Made by a program: the position numbers and the translations under genes. The notes beneath the pieces were generated by a model. The model was not told where the DNA came from, did no database searches, and saw only the letters and a list, made by a program, of their open reading frames with translations. Shown piece by piece: positions 44,318 to 52,693 of a DNA stretch of 64,000 nt. This DNA is from Actinomycetota bacterium (GTDB lineage: Bacteria; Actinomycetota; Geothermincolia; Geothermincolales; RBG-13-55-18). The number at the start of each line of letters is the position of its first letter. Position 1 is the stretch's first letter. Where the stretch lies: assembly GCA_014360645.1 (NCBI GenBank), contig JACIXD010000003.1, forward strand, positions 62,001-126,000, read 5' to 3'.

Positions 44318-45091
44318 TTGGCGGTAAAACTGATTGCCGATCCCCACGGCCGTTTCGAGGACCTCCCCCGGGAGGTTGGCTCCGGGGACACCCTCATCAT
44401 CCTCGGAGACGTGCTCGACCTCATCGACTGGGCGGACATCAGCGGCATCCTCCCCGAGGTGGTGGGCAAGGATGCGCTGGTGGGGAAGCTCATGGCCGCG
44501 GCGGCCGCGGGGCCCCGGGCGGCGGTGGAGCTACGCGACGAGCTCCTGCGGCCGGACGGCGATTACTTCGCGCTCCTGGAGGAGCGCGTCCGGGAATCCT
44601 ACCGCAGGTTCACCGCGACCCTGAGCCGCATGGATTGCAGAACCTACGTCATCTACGGCAACGGGGACATCCCCGGCGCGCTGGCCGCGGCCCTCGACGG
44701 CGCCGGGAACGCGGTGCTGGCTCCGGAGAGGGCGGAGATAGAGGGCCAGCGTTTCGGCTTCGTGCATGGCGCCCTCTACTCGCCGTTCATGATGCCCGCG
44801 GAGATGGACGACGAGGCCTACGGCAGGCGCCTGCGGGAGCTGGGGCCCGTGGACGTGCTGTGCACGCACATCCCCCCACGCGTGGAGGAGGCGGTGTTCG
44901 ACGTGGTGGCGGGGCGGCCGGTGGAGGGGAGCGCGAGCCTGCTCGCCTACGTGGAGGAGCACCAGCCCGCATTCCTCTACCACGGACACGTACACCAGCC
45001 GGCCCGGCGCGAGCTGCGCATAGGCAGGACGCGGGTCGTCAACGTCGGGTACTATAAGCGTCAGGGCTACGTCCACCTGCACCGGGCATAG
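44318..45091 (+). CDS. Calcineurin-like metallophosphoesterase
   Basis: 257 residues with the binuclear metal motifs DPHG (D-x-H), GDVLDLID (GDxxD), YGNGD, THIPP and GHVHQP in order. The usual GNHD box reads GNGD here, so the catalytic His is missing. Residues 45-110 form an inserted helical segment not typical of YfcE phosphodiesterases. TTG 44318 is the start; GGAGGG lies seven bases upstream and the gene begins one base after the GGDEF stop. Tight coupling suggests the two act together, perhaps in nucleotide signalling, but this is inference. Confidence 0.8.
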   Translation: MAVKLIADPHGRFEDLPREVGSGDTLIILGDVLDLIDWADISGILPEVVGKDALVGKLMAAAAAGPRAAVELRDELLRPDGDYFALLEERVRESYRRFTATLSRMDCRTYVIYGNGDIPGALAAALDGAGNAVLAPERAEIEGQRFGFVHGALYSPFMMPAEMDDEAYGRRLRELGPVDVLCTHIPPRVEEAVFDVVAGRPVEGSASLLAYVEEHQPAFLYHGHVHQPARRELRIGRTRVVNVGYYKRQGYVHLHRA

Positions 45092-45553
45092 GGCGAGTCC
45101 CGGATGCCGTGAACCTCAGATCGTTCACTTACTGGGATATTATACCATCGTACCCCAAGGAGTCGGGACGCGGATCTTCATGCCCGAGCGTATGGATTGG
45201 AGGCGGGATGCGCGATGCGATGCGGCCATGTCTCGAGCCGTCTCTTCGTTCGCCGGTGCAGGTATCGATGATCCAGGTCCATCCCCCCAAGCCGGAAAGC
45301 CGCAGGCAGGACGGGGGTGCGTCTCCGCGGCCGCGTCGAACGGCCGATATCCGTGCGCATTCAGGAGATAGACCTATATAATTACATGCATGATTGCGTG
45401 CGTCGGCGGCGCGCGGCATCCGCGTGCGGCATGACCGGAGACAAGGACGCGCCTTCCGCCGTGGCGGCGGGAAGGGAGGGGCGGGGGAGGAGAAGCCGCG
45501 CGGTGCGCGGCCACGTCGGAGACAGGCCCTGGAAGCCCTTGGAGGATGGAGAG
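45092..45553 (+). other. 462-base gap upstream of hisC
   Basis: Two AT-rich islands could be promoters: TATTAT in GGGATATTATACC (about 45136-45148) and a perfect TATAAT at 45377-45382. Neither has a good -35. The open frame running into hisC from 45317 has no recognisable N-terminal domain and I regard it as non-coding. No histidine attenuator (His-codon run) is seen. Confidence 0.45.
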
Positions 45554-46657
45554 ATGGAGTTCGACGCGCGGAGGCTGATGAGGGAGGAGGTGCGCGGCCT
45601 CCCGGTTTACAGTCCGGGCAAGTCCCCGGAGGAGGCGGCGCGGGAATACGGGGTGACGGACTGCGTGAAGATGGCTTCCAACGAGAACCCCCTGGGACCC
45701 TCGCCCCTGGCGGTGGAGGCGGCGAAGGCCGCGCTGTCCATGGCCCATGTATATCCCGACGGCGACTGCACGCGGCTGCGCGCGGCCCTCTCCCGGCGGC
45801 TGGGGATCCCGGATAGCTGCATCCTGGTGGGCCACGGCGCGGACGAGATCTTCGACCTCCTGGCCTACGCCTTCCTGGGACGGGACGACGAGGTGGTGGT
45901 GGGCGACCCCACCTTCAGCTCCTACGAGCTGGCGGCGCTGACCATGGGGGCGAGGGTGCGCAAGGTGCCCCTGCGCGACTACCGCCAGGACGTCCCGGCC
46001 ATGCTCGACGCCATGGGCGCGCGCACCCGCATGGCCGTGCTCTGCTCCCCTCTCAACCCCACCGGGACCACGGTCAGCAGGGCGGAGCTGGAGGAGATGC
46101 TGGAATGCCTGCCCCGCGACGTGCTCCTGGTGTTGGACGAGGCCTACGTGGAATACGTCACCGATCCCGGGCACCCGGATGCGCTGGGATATTTTTTCGG
46201 TAATCCGCGGCTGGTGATCACCCGCACCTTCTCCAAGGCTTACGGGCTGGCAGGCCTGCGCGTGGGCTATGCCGTCTGCGACCCCACGGTGAGGGAGGCG
46301 CTGGAGAAGGTGAAGCTGCCCTTCAACGTGAACCGCATCGCCCAGGAAGCGGCCCTGGCAGCCCTGGAGGACGAAGAACACGTGCGCAGGTCGCGCGAGG
46401 CCAACGAGCGAGGGAAGGAGAGGCTCTACCGCCTCTTCGACGAGCTGGGCATGGCCTACGTCCCCACCCAGGCCAATTTCATCCTGGTGGAGAACGGGCC
46501 CTACCCGGACCTCTTCCTGCGCCTGCTGCGGCGCGGGGTCATCGTGCGGGACGGGGGCGCCCTGGGGGTGCCCGGCCACGTGCGCATCACCATCGGCGAC
46601 GAGGCGCAGAACGACCGCCTGGAGAAGGCCCTGCGCGAGATCGCGGAGGGGGGTTAG
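45554..46657 (+). CDS. hisC: Histidinol-phosphate aminotransferase
   Basis: PLP fold-type I enzyme of histidine synthesis (367 aa), sometimes also serving aromatic amino acids. MASNENPLGPSPLAVEAA is the hallmark N-terminal motif. VGHGADEIFDLLAYAF, LNPTGTTVS, LDEAYVEY and the PLP lysine in RTFSKAYGLAGLRVGYA follow in order. ATG 45554 is preceded by GGAGGATGGAGAG. It is separated from hisG by two signalling-type genes, an unusual arrangement. The downstream dehydrogenase begins nine bases after its stop. Confidence 0.92.
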   Translation: MEFDARRLMREEVRGLPVYSPGKSPEEAAREYGVTDCVKMASNENPLGPSPLAVEAAKAALSMAHVYPDGDCTRLRAALSRRLGIPDSCILVGHGADEIFDLLAYAFLGRDDEVVVGDPTFSSYELAALTMGARVRKVPLRDYRQDVPAMLDAMGARTRMAVLCSPLNPTGTTVSRAELEEMLECLPRDVLLVLDEAYVEYVTDPGHPDALGYFFGNPRLVITRTFSKAYGLAGLRVGYAVCDPTVREALEKVKLPFNVNRIAQEAALAALEDEEHVRRSREANERGKERLYRLFDELGMAYVPTQANFILVENGPYPDLFLRLLRRGVIVRDGGALGVPGHVRITIGDEAQNDRLEKALREIAEGG

Positions 46658-46666
46658 AGGCCGCCC

Positions 46667-47689
46667 ATGCCGCTGATAGGTGAGCGCCAGGGAGGGATTC
46701 CCGGGAAGGAGCGGCTTTTCGTCTTCCTCGACGGCCTGGAGTTCATCGCCGGCACCGAGGCCTACGCGGAGTTCCTGGAGCCTCTGCTCGCCTTCGGCTC
46801 CTACCGTTACTACAAGAACCGCCTGGACGAGAGCCGCCTCCTGCTGGAGCGCATCGGGGGAGCGCACGCGGTTTTTCTGGACTGGTCCAACCTTGACGCG
46901 GAGGTGCTGGAGGCCTGCGGCAACCTGGAAATAGTTTCCTATATAGGAGTGGGGGCCGCCAACTTCGTGGACATCGAGGCGGCCACGGCGCGGGGGATCG
47001 TGGTCACCAACACCCCCGACTATGGGAACCGCAGCGTGGCCGAGCACGCCCTGGGCCTGGCCCTGGCGGTGGCCAGGCATGTGGCGCGGGGCGACCGCGA
47101 CCTCAGGCGGGGGGAGTGGACGTCTGCCGCCCTGGAGGGGGTGCAGCTGGCGGGCAGGAGCGTGGGCCTGGTGGGCATGGGGGCGGTGGGGAGCGAGATG
47201 GCCAGGCTCTGCCATGCCTTGGGGATGAGGGTGTACTATCATGACCCGTGCCGCAGGCCGGAGATGGAGGACATCGCTGCTTGGCTGGGGTTGGACGACC
47301 TGCTGTCCACCTGCGACCTCGTGAGCCTGCACGTGGCGCTGACGCCCGAGACGCGCGGTCTCATCGGCGAGCGGGAGATCGCCCTCATGCGCCCCGACGC
47401 CATCCTGGTCAACACCAGCCGGGGAGAGGTGCTGGACCTCTCGGCCTTGGCGGCCGCCCTGCGGGAAAAGCGACTGCGGGGGGCGGGGCTGGACAACTAC
47501 CCCGGTGAGCCGCGGCCCGACCTGCGCGAGCTCGTGGAGCTGGACAACGTGGTGCTCACCCCGCACATCGCCTTCAACACCCGGGAGGCCAAGGACCGCA
47601 TGACCGCCATCGCGGTGGAGAACGTGGTGGCCTTCTACCGCGGCGAGCCCCGCAACGTCATGAACCCGGCCGCTCTCCGTCCCCGCTGA
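46667..47689 (+). CDS. D-isomer-specific 2-hydroxyacid dehydrogenase
   Basis: 340 residues reducing a 2-oxo acid or oxidising a D-2-hydroxy acid with NAD(P). An N-terminal substrate domain is followed by the Rossmann motif GLVGMGAVGSEMARLCHALG. The catalytic Arg is in VNTSRGEVLD, the Glu in the following PGEP stretch and the His in LTPHIAFNTREA. Closest in style to glycerate/phosphoglycerate dehydrogenase-like members, but without ACT domains. It is translated just after hisC. The substrate is unknown; a role with HisC in aromatic oxo acids is possible. Confidence 0.85.
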   Translation: MPLIGERQGGIPGKERLFVFLDGLEFIAGTEAYAEFLEPLLAFGSYRYYKNRLDESRLLLERIGGAHAVFLDWSNLDAEVLEACGNLEIVSYIGVGAANFVDIEAATARGIVVTNTPDYGNRSVAEHALGLALAVARHVARGDRDLRRGEWTSAALEGVQLAGRSVGLVGMGAVGSEMARLCHALGMRVYYHDPCRRPEMEDIAAWLGLDDLLSTCDLVSLHVALTPETRGLIGEREIALMRPDAILVNTSRGEVLDLSALAAALREKRLRGAGLDNYPGEPRPDLRELVELDNVVLTPHIAFNTREAKDRMTAIAVENVVAFYRGEPRNVMNPAALRPR

Positions 47690-48204
47690 GAGCCGGGAGG
47701 CTCCCGGGGGAAGGGATGGCACTAGGGCGGGCATGGCCTCGGTCCCCGGGACGGTGCCCCGGGGGAGGGTTGGCAAGGCGGGAGAAGAGGCCGGCCGTGG
47801 GTGCCAGGCGGCGAGACGGGAAGGGCGCGGGGAGGGTGAGGAGGTCAGGCCGTCCCGAGGCCCGCGGCGCGGAGGAGGAGGTCCCGCCGTGCGCCGCGGG
47901 GAGCCGGCGACACGCGGCCGCTCGCGGACGTTCAAGGGCGGCGCAAAAAAACCCGAGAGAAAGGGAAAAAGAAAAGAGGAAAGCGGAGGCCGCGGAGCGG
48001 GGAGGAAGTCCCCGGGCGCCGTCCGCGGGGTGGAGAGGCCGGACGGAAGCGCCTTACGGCCGCGCAGGGCCCTGCCTCTTCCCGGAGCCGTCGGGTGTGG
48101 GGAGGGGCGCCGGGAGAGGGAACGAAGGGCCGGCCGTTCCTCCTCCCGAGGTGGCGTCGGTGGCCGCGGGAGCCGGGAAGAAGCGAGCGGAAGGAGTGGG
48201 TGAG
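47690..48204 (+). other. 515-base purine-rich GC gap before the glycosyltransferases
   Basis: The plus strand is strikingly G/A-rich (for example GAGAGAAAGGGAAAAAGAAA near 47955) with an A7 run at 47945. The frame of the following glycosyltransferase is open throughout, back to an ATG at 47716, but would add 163 low-complexity Arg/Gly/Ala/Glu residues without domain character. I treat it as untranslated. No promoter or terminator is clear. Confidence 0.4.
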
Positions 48205-49443
48205 ATGTCGCGCCGCAAGCAACTGACGGTGGTCATCCCCTCCTACTGGGGGAGGAGTTCGGGCGAGCCCCTCAACGAGGAGGACGCCGTTTACGACCAT
48301 CCCACGCCCCTGGACGCCGGAGGCACCCTGGCGCGCGCCCTGGAGAGCGTGCGCATCCTGAGGTACCGGGACTTCCGGGTGGTGGTGCTGGGCGCGGCCA
48401 CCCATCCCGACCTGGAGGCGGAGGTGGAGGAAAAGCTGCGGGGGATCGTCGCGCCCTTCCGCAGGCACTATCCCCTCGCCCTTCTCACCCACCGGCAAGA
48501 GAGGGAGATGATACATATCCTGGAAGATAATGGCATGGAAGCGCATGCCCGTTTCGTCTCCCTGCGGGGATATTCCAACATCCGGAATTTCTGCCTCATC
48601 GCGGCCCATCTTACCGGGGCGGAGGCGGCGGTGCTCTTCGACGACGACCAGGTATACGAGGACCCCTACTACCTCCACAAGGTGGCGCAGAACATAGGCG
48701 AGGACGGGGGCGGGGGACCCATCCTCGGCATCGCCGGCTACTACGTCAACCCGGACGGCAGCTACCGCGTGCCTCCCAACCGCGACCCCGTGCTCGCGGA
48801 GTGGCCGGCCGCGGAGCGCATGAACCTCGCCTTCGACATCATCGCCGGCGGAGAGAGGCTCAAGCCCACGCCGTGGGTGTTCGGCGGCAACATGGTCATC
48901 CACCGCGGCCTTTTCATGCGCGTGGCCTTCGATCCCCTGGTGACGCGGGGAGAGGACATAGATTACCTGGTGAACGCCAGGTTCCTCGGCCACCTCTTCC
49001 TCCTCGACAACACCCTCTGGATCCGCCACCTGCCTCCCCCCAAGACGGCGCCTCTCTGGCGCAGGTTCCGGGAGGACCTGGACCGCTTCATCTACAGCCG
49101 CGCCAAGCTGCGATGCCAGGTGCCGGTAGAGGAGGCGGCGCGTAGGGTGGAGGTGGAGGAGCTCGACCCCTACCCGGGTCGTTTTCTCCGCGACGACCTC
49201 GAGGACCTCATCTTCCGCACCGTCGTGCTCATGGCCCTGCACTACCTCTCGCAGGGGGACGCCAAGGGATACGAGGAGTGCATGCGCAACCTCCTGCGCG
49301 CGCGCTCTCCGGAATGGATACCCGATAACCCCTTCCTCGCCTACATGGAGTGGCGCCGCGGGTGGGAGGGTTTCATGCACGCGGCGGGGGAGAGCGGGGA
49401 GCTGCGCGCGGTGGTGGAAGAGGCTTTCGATGACCGGGGTTGA
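48205..49443 (+). CDS. GT-A-fold glycosyltransferase, family 2-like
   Basis: 412 residues. The start LTVVIPSYWGR is the nucleotide-sugar-binding strand. A large Asp-rich loop follows (LNEEDAVYDHPTPLDAGGTL). The metal motif is FDDDQVYEDPYYL (Asp146-Asp148), and TRGEDIDYLVNARFLG resembles the acceptor-site ED of GT2 enzymes. The helical C-terminal ~120 residues are unfamiliar. Probably uses an NDP-sugar with Mn2+; product unknown. It is immediately followed by a second glycosyltransferase, so the two likely build one glycoside. ATG 48205 has AAGGAGTGGGTG upstream. Confidence 0.75.
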   Translation: MSRRKQLTVVIPSYWGRSSGEPLNEEDAVYDHPTPLDAGGTLARALESVRILRYRDFRVVVLGAATHPDLEAEVEEKLRGIVAPFRRHYPLALLTHRQEREMIHILEDNGMEAHARFVSLRGYSNIRNFCLIAAHLTGAEAAVLFDDDQVYEDPYYLHKVAQNIGEDGGGGPILGIAGYYVNPDGSYRVPPNRDPVLAEWPAAERMNLAFDIIAGGERLKPTPWVFGGNMVIHRGLFMRVAFDPLVTRGEDIDYLVNARFLGHLFLLDNTLWIRHLPPPKTAPLWRRFREDLDRFIYSRAKLRCQVPVEEAARRVEVEELDPYPGRFLRDDLEDLIFRTVVLMALHYLSQGDAKGYEECMRNLLRARSPEWIPDNPFLAYMEWRRGWEGFMHAAGESGELRAVVEEAFDDRG

Positions 49444-49449
49444 TGCCTG

Positions 49450-50742
49450 ATGGGAGAGTCGCGCAGCGTACTGGACCCCGAGGTCATACGCCGCTGCCAG
49501 GACATAGGTTGCGCGGATATCCTGGTGGGCATACCGAGCTTCCGCAACGCCGACACCATCGCCCACGTGGTGCGCACCGCAGCCGAGGGCATGGTGAGGT
49601 ACTTCCCGGGCTTGCGGCCGGTGATCGTGAACTCCGACGGGGGCTCCACCGACGACACCGTGCGGGTGGTCCTGGACACCCCGGTCCCACCGGAGGTGGA
49701 GAAGATCGTCACCCCCTACAAGGGGCTGCCCGGCAAGGGCTCGGCCTTCAACGCCATCTTCGAGGTCGCTTCCCGGCTCCGGGCGCGCATCTGCGTGGTG
49801 GTGGACTCCGACCTGCGCAGCATCACCCCGGAGTGGATCCGACTGCTGGGAGAGCCGGTGTGGAAGAACAGCTACGGCTTCGTGGCCCCTTACTACATAC
49901 GCCACAAGTACGACGGCACCATCACCAACTGCCTGGCCTACCCCCTGACCCAGGCCCTCTACGGAAGGCGCATCCGCCAGCCCATCGGGGGAGACTTCGG
50001 CTTCACCGGCTCCCTGGCCCTGCTCTACTCGCACATGGACGTGTGGAAGTCGGACATCGCCAAGTTCGGCATCGACATCTGGATGACCACCACCGCCATC
50101 ACCGAGGGTTTCCGCATCTGCCAGTCGGCTATGGGGGTCAAGATACACAACGTGAAGGACCCCGGAAGCGACCTCGGCTCCATGTTCAGGCAGGTGGCCT
50201 CCACCATCTTCTACCTCATGGGGGTGCACGAGGTGAAATGGATGCAGGTGAAGGGGTCCACGGCTACGCGCGTCTTCGGGGACCCGCGCTACATCGAGCC
50301 AGAGGCCATGGAGGTGAACGTGGAGAACCTCATCGACCACTTCCAGAGCGGTTTCGAGGGATACCAGGAGCTGTGGGAGGATGTGCTGGAGCCGTCCAAC
50401 ATGATGGAGGTCTCTTTCGCGAGGATGGCGGAGAAAGAGGAAGATTTTACCTTTCCGGACAAGTTGTGGGCGAAGATCGTCTATGACTTCGCGGTGGCCT
50501 ACAACTTCGACTGCGAGGTATCGAGGCGGGAACTCGTCGACTCCCTCGTGCCCCTGTACTGCGCGCGCACCGCCGACAGCGCCATCCGCACGCGCAACAT
50601 GACCAGCATGGAGGCGGAGTATTTTGTGCAGCGCCAGGCGGAGGAGTTCGAGTGGTTCAAGCCCTACTTGGTGGAGAAGTGGTTGAGGGCCAAGGCCCTG
50701 GCCGGGGGAGCACCCATTGACAGCCTCCCCGTCAGCGGCTGA
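49450..50742 (+). CDS. Glycosyltransferase of the mannosyl/glucosylglycerate synthase-like type
   Basis: 430 residues. The N-terminal GT-A domain has VGIPSFRNADTI, NSDGGSTDDT, PGKGSAFNAIFEVA and the metal motif VVDSDLRS (Asp119, Asp121). QPIGGDFGFTG and FGIDIWMTTTAI follow; the order resembles mannosylglycerate synthase and glucosyl-phosphoglycerate synthase families (GT78/GT81-like), which make compatible solutes or lipoglycan primers. About 150 helical residues at the C-terminus are extra. The ATG is six bases after the previous stop with a weak ribosome site, so translation is probably coupled. The exact donor and acceptor are unknown. Confidence 0.72.
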   Translation: MGESRSVLDPEVIRRCQDIGCADILVGIPSFRNADTIAHVVRTAAEGMVRYFPGLRPVIVNSDGGSTDDTVRVVLDTPVPPEVEKIVTPYKGLPGKGSAFNAIFEVASRLRARICVVVDSDLRSITPEWIRLLGEPVWKNSYGFVAPYYIRHKYDGTITNCLAYPLTQALYGRRIRQPIGGDFGFTGSLALLYSHMDVWKSDIAKFGIDIWMTTTAITEGFRICQSAMGVKIHNVKDPGSDLGSMFRQVASTIFYLMGVHEVKWMQVKGSTATRVFGDPRYIEPEAMEVNVENLIDHFQSGFEGYQELWEDVLEPSNMMEVSFARMAEKEEDFTFPDKLWAKIVYDFAVAYNFDCEVSRRELVDSLVPLYCARTADSAIRTRNMTSMEAEYFVQRQAEEFEWFKPYLVEKWLRAKALAGGAPIDSLPVSG

Positions 50743-50774
50743 AGGTCCGCGGGCGACTTCCTCCCCGCTCCCGA

Positions 50775-50893
50775 GGCCCCGCGCCGCCGGGGTATCCGCT
50801 CCCCCCATCCCTTAGCTGTTCCATCACGCGCCCGTTGCGGGCATGGGCGCGCCCGAATCCCGCGGCCCCGCGCCGCCGGGGTATCCGCTCCCC
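50775..50893. repeat. 30-bp direct repeat, two copies 89 bp apart
   Basis: A 30-base block starting GGCCCCGCGCCGCCGGGGTA and ending ATCCGCTCCCC is at 50775-50804 and again at 50864-50893, identical as read. Each contains a CCCC-GCGCCGCC-GGGG stem-loop. They follow the second glycosyltransferase stop by 32 bases. They may be a dispersed GC-rich repeat or a tandem transcription-stop element. Confidence 0.85.
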
Positions 50894-51065
50894 GCCCTTG
50901 CGGCGCGCCCACCCGGCCGCCCCGCCACCCGTATGACGCTGGGAGACCGTGCGGGCCCCACAAGTTGTGTCCGCGCGGCGGCATGCGGCACAGGATGTTG
51001 ATCTCCCAAAAAAAGTCCCTCAGGGTGGTTGATTTTCCCTTTCATATGGTCGAATATAGAGGCAT

Positions 51066-51102
51066 AATGGAGGAAAATGGTTTGGTATGGAGTATAATGG
51101 AG
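51066..51102 (+). promoter_or_regulatory. MraZ operator: four TGG repeats at exact 10-bp spacing
   Basis: AATGGAG-type repeats place TGG at 51068, 51078, 51088 and 51098, each exactly 10 bp apart. This matches the known MraZ operator of several TGGGN-like boxes separated by 5 bp. It lies about 90-125 bases ahead of mraZ and overlaps the -10 box at 51093, so binding by MraZ should block the dcw promoter. Confidence 0.8.
51093..51098 (+). promoter_or_regulatory. -10 box of the dcw cluster promoter
   Basis: A perfect TATAAT embedded between MraZ boxes 3 and 4. The region 17-18 bases upstream (GAGGAA) is a poor -35, so activity may rely on the AT-rich context or an activator. A second -10-like CATAAT is at 51063-51068. 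Confidence 0.55.
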
Positions 51103-51192
51103 TAAAGGAAGGGGCTACGTGGAGCTCCGGTGGCGGCATCCGGGGGAGAGAGGGGGCTCTCGCGAAGGCCGGGGGAGCGGAAGAGGGAAGAG

Positions 51193-51627
51193 ATGATGTT
51201 CTTCGGGTCCTTCGAACACGCGCTTGACGACAAGGGGCGCATCATCATGCCCTCCAGGTTCCGCGCCCGGCTCGCGGAGGGAGTGGTCATGGCGCGCTGG
51301 ATTGAGCAGTGCGTGGCGGTGTTCCCCCGCGGCGAGTTCGAGAAGATGGCGGAGCGCATCCAGGCCCTGCCCGAGGGAAGCGCCGAGAAGCGCGAGTTCG
51401 TGCGCGTGCTCTTCGGCCATGCCTTCGAGGCCGTTCCCGACCGCCAGGGGAGGATCACCATCCCCCCCAAGCTGAGGGAGGTGGCGGGGCTCGACCGCGA
51501 GGTCGAGGTGGTGGGGATGATGAACCGCGTGGAGATATGGGACCGCCGACGCTGGCAGGAATCCACCCAGGGAGGACTGGAGCGTTTCGAGCAGACGGCG
51601 GAGAAACTTTCGGAGATGGGATTTTGA
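51193..51627 (+). CDS. mraZ: Transcriptional regulator MraZ
   Basis: 144-residue AbrB-fold DNA-binding protein with two tandem MraZ (SpoVT/AbrB-like) repeats: FGSFEHALDDKGRIIMPSRFR and FEAVPDRQGRITIPPKLREVAGLDREVEVVGMMNRVEIWD. It forms a ring that binds tandem TGG boxes and controls the division and cell-wall cluster it heads. ATG 51193 or 51196 fits after GAGGGAAGAG; upstream open frame is not MraZ sequence. Its operator is visible at 51066-51102, so autoregulation is expected. Confidence 0.95.
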   Translation: MMFFGSFEHALDDKGRIIMPSRFRARLAEGVVMARWIEQCVAVFPRGEFEKMAERIQALPEGSAEKREFVRVLFGHAFEAVPDRQGRITIPPKLREVAGLDREVEVVGMMNRVEIWDRRRWQESTQGGLERFEQTAEKLSEMGF

Positions 51628-51740
51628 GGCCGGTACGCGGGGAGGTCGGCGCATGTTGGAGTTGATCGCGCAGGGCCGCCGCCGTTGGCCGTACAACCGA
51701 GGGGAGGCGCGCCGTACCCTGCGCCACCTACTGGAAACAA

Positions 51741-52691
51741 ATGGGCGAAGGTGATGCCAGGCATGTACCCGTCATGCTCTCGGAGGTCGTGGACATACTG
51801 CGCCCCCGACCGGGCAGGGTGTACGTGGACGCCACGGTGGGAGAGGGCGGGCATGCCCTGGCTCTGCTGGAAGAAATGGGGGGGAAGGGTTGCCTGATCG
51901 GGCTGGACAGGGACGAAGCGGCGCTGAGCGTGGCGCGGGAACGCCTGCGGCCCTACGCGGTCAGCGTGCTCCTGGTGCACGCGGACTTCTCGCGGCTGGA
52001 GGAAGTGCTGGAGGAGGCGGGCGTGGAGGCGCCACACGGCATCCTCTTCGATCTCGGGGTATCCTCGCTGCAACTGGAGGAGGCGGAGAGGGGGTTCTCT
52101 TTCCGCTACCCGGCGCGACTGGACATGCGCATGGACCGCAGCCGGGAACTCGACGCCTGGAAGGTGGTGAACGGCTATGAGGAGAGAGAGCTGGCGCGCA
52201 TTATCCGCGCATACGGCGAGGAGCGTTGGGCTCCCCGTATCGCTCGGAACATCGCTCTCGCGAGAAAGCGCGCGCCCATCGACACCACGGATCGACTTGC
52301 TGAGATTGTGAGGGATTCCATCCCCGCGGCGGCGCGCCGCAGGGGAGGACATCCCGCGAGGAGGACCTTTCAGGCCCTGCGTATGGAGGTGAACGGGGAG
52401 TTGCGCGAGCTCGAGGCGGCCCTGCCGCAGGCGGTTAGGGTCCTGCGGGACGGGGGACGGATGGCGGTCATCTCCTACCATTCCCTGGAGGACCGGATGG
52501 TGAAGCGGTTCCTCGCCGCGCGCGGCTCGCGCTGTCCGTGTCCTCCCGAAGGGGAGGGCTGCCGCTGCGGGGCCCGGGAGGAACTGCGCATACTGACCCC
52601 AGGACCCCTCACTCCGTCACAGGCAGAGGTGTCCGGGAACCCCAGGGCCCGCAGCGCCAAGCTGCGGGCGGCGGAGAAGAGGAAGGCTTGA
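51741..52691 (+). CDS. rsmH: 16S rRNA (cytosine-1402 N4)-methyltransferase
   Basis: Methylates C1402 of 16S rRNA. The 316 residues start ARHVPVMLSEVVDILRPRPGRVYVDATVGEGGHA, with the SAM motif, then FDLGVSSLQLEEAERGFSFRYPARLDMRMD and the late FQALRMEVNGELREL and ISYHSLEDRMVKRF motifs, all diagnostic. A Cys-rich patch (CPCPPEGEGCRCG) near the C-terminus is common in the family. Its position after mraZ is canonical. The ribosome site before ATG 51741 is weak. Confidence 0.95.
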   Translation: MGEGDARHVPVMLSEVVDILRPRPGRVYVDATVGEGGHALALLEEMGGKGCLIGLDRDEAALSVARERLRPYAVSVLLVHADFSRLEEVLEEAGVEAPHGILFDLGVSSLQLEEAERGFSFRYPARLDMRMDRSRELDAWKVVNGYEERELARIIRAYGEERWAPRIARNIALARKRAPIDTTDRLAEIVRDSIPAAARRRGGHPARRTFQALRMEVNGELRELEAALPQAVRVLRDGGRMAVISYHSLEDRMVKRFLAARGSRCPCPPEGEGCRCGAREELRILTPGPLTPSQAEVSGNPRARSAKLRAAEKRKA

Positions 52692-52693
52692 CC

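Larger units (their letters stand above)
50743..51192 (+). other. 450-base gap between glycosyltransferases and the dcw cluster
   Basis: It holds a 30-bp direct repeat (50775-50893), then the AT-rich mraZ control region with four MraZ boxes and a perfect -10 (separate entries). Between them, CCCAAAAAAAGTCCCTCAGGG (51005-51025) has a short possible stem, CCCT/AGGG. Confidence 0.6.

Noticed and set aside
47932-50808. 958-codon leftward open frame opposite the two glycosyltransferases
   Set aside because: Very long, but antisense to genes with conserved GT-A motifs; the composition (His/Val/Arg/Gly-rich) is that of a shadow of third-position G/C bias.
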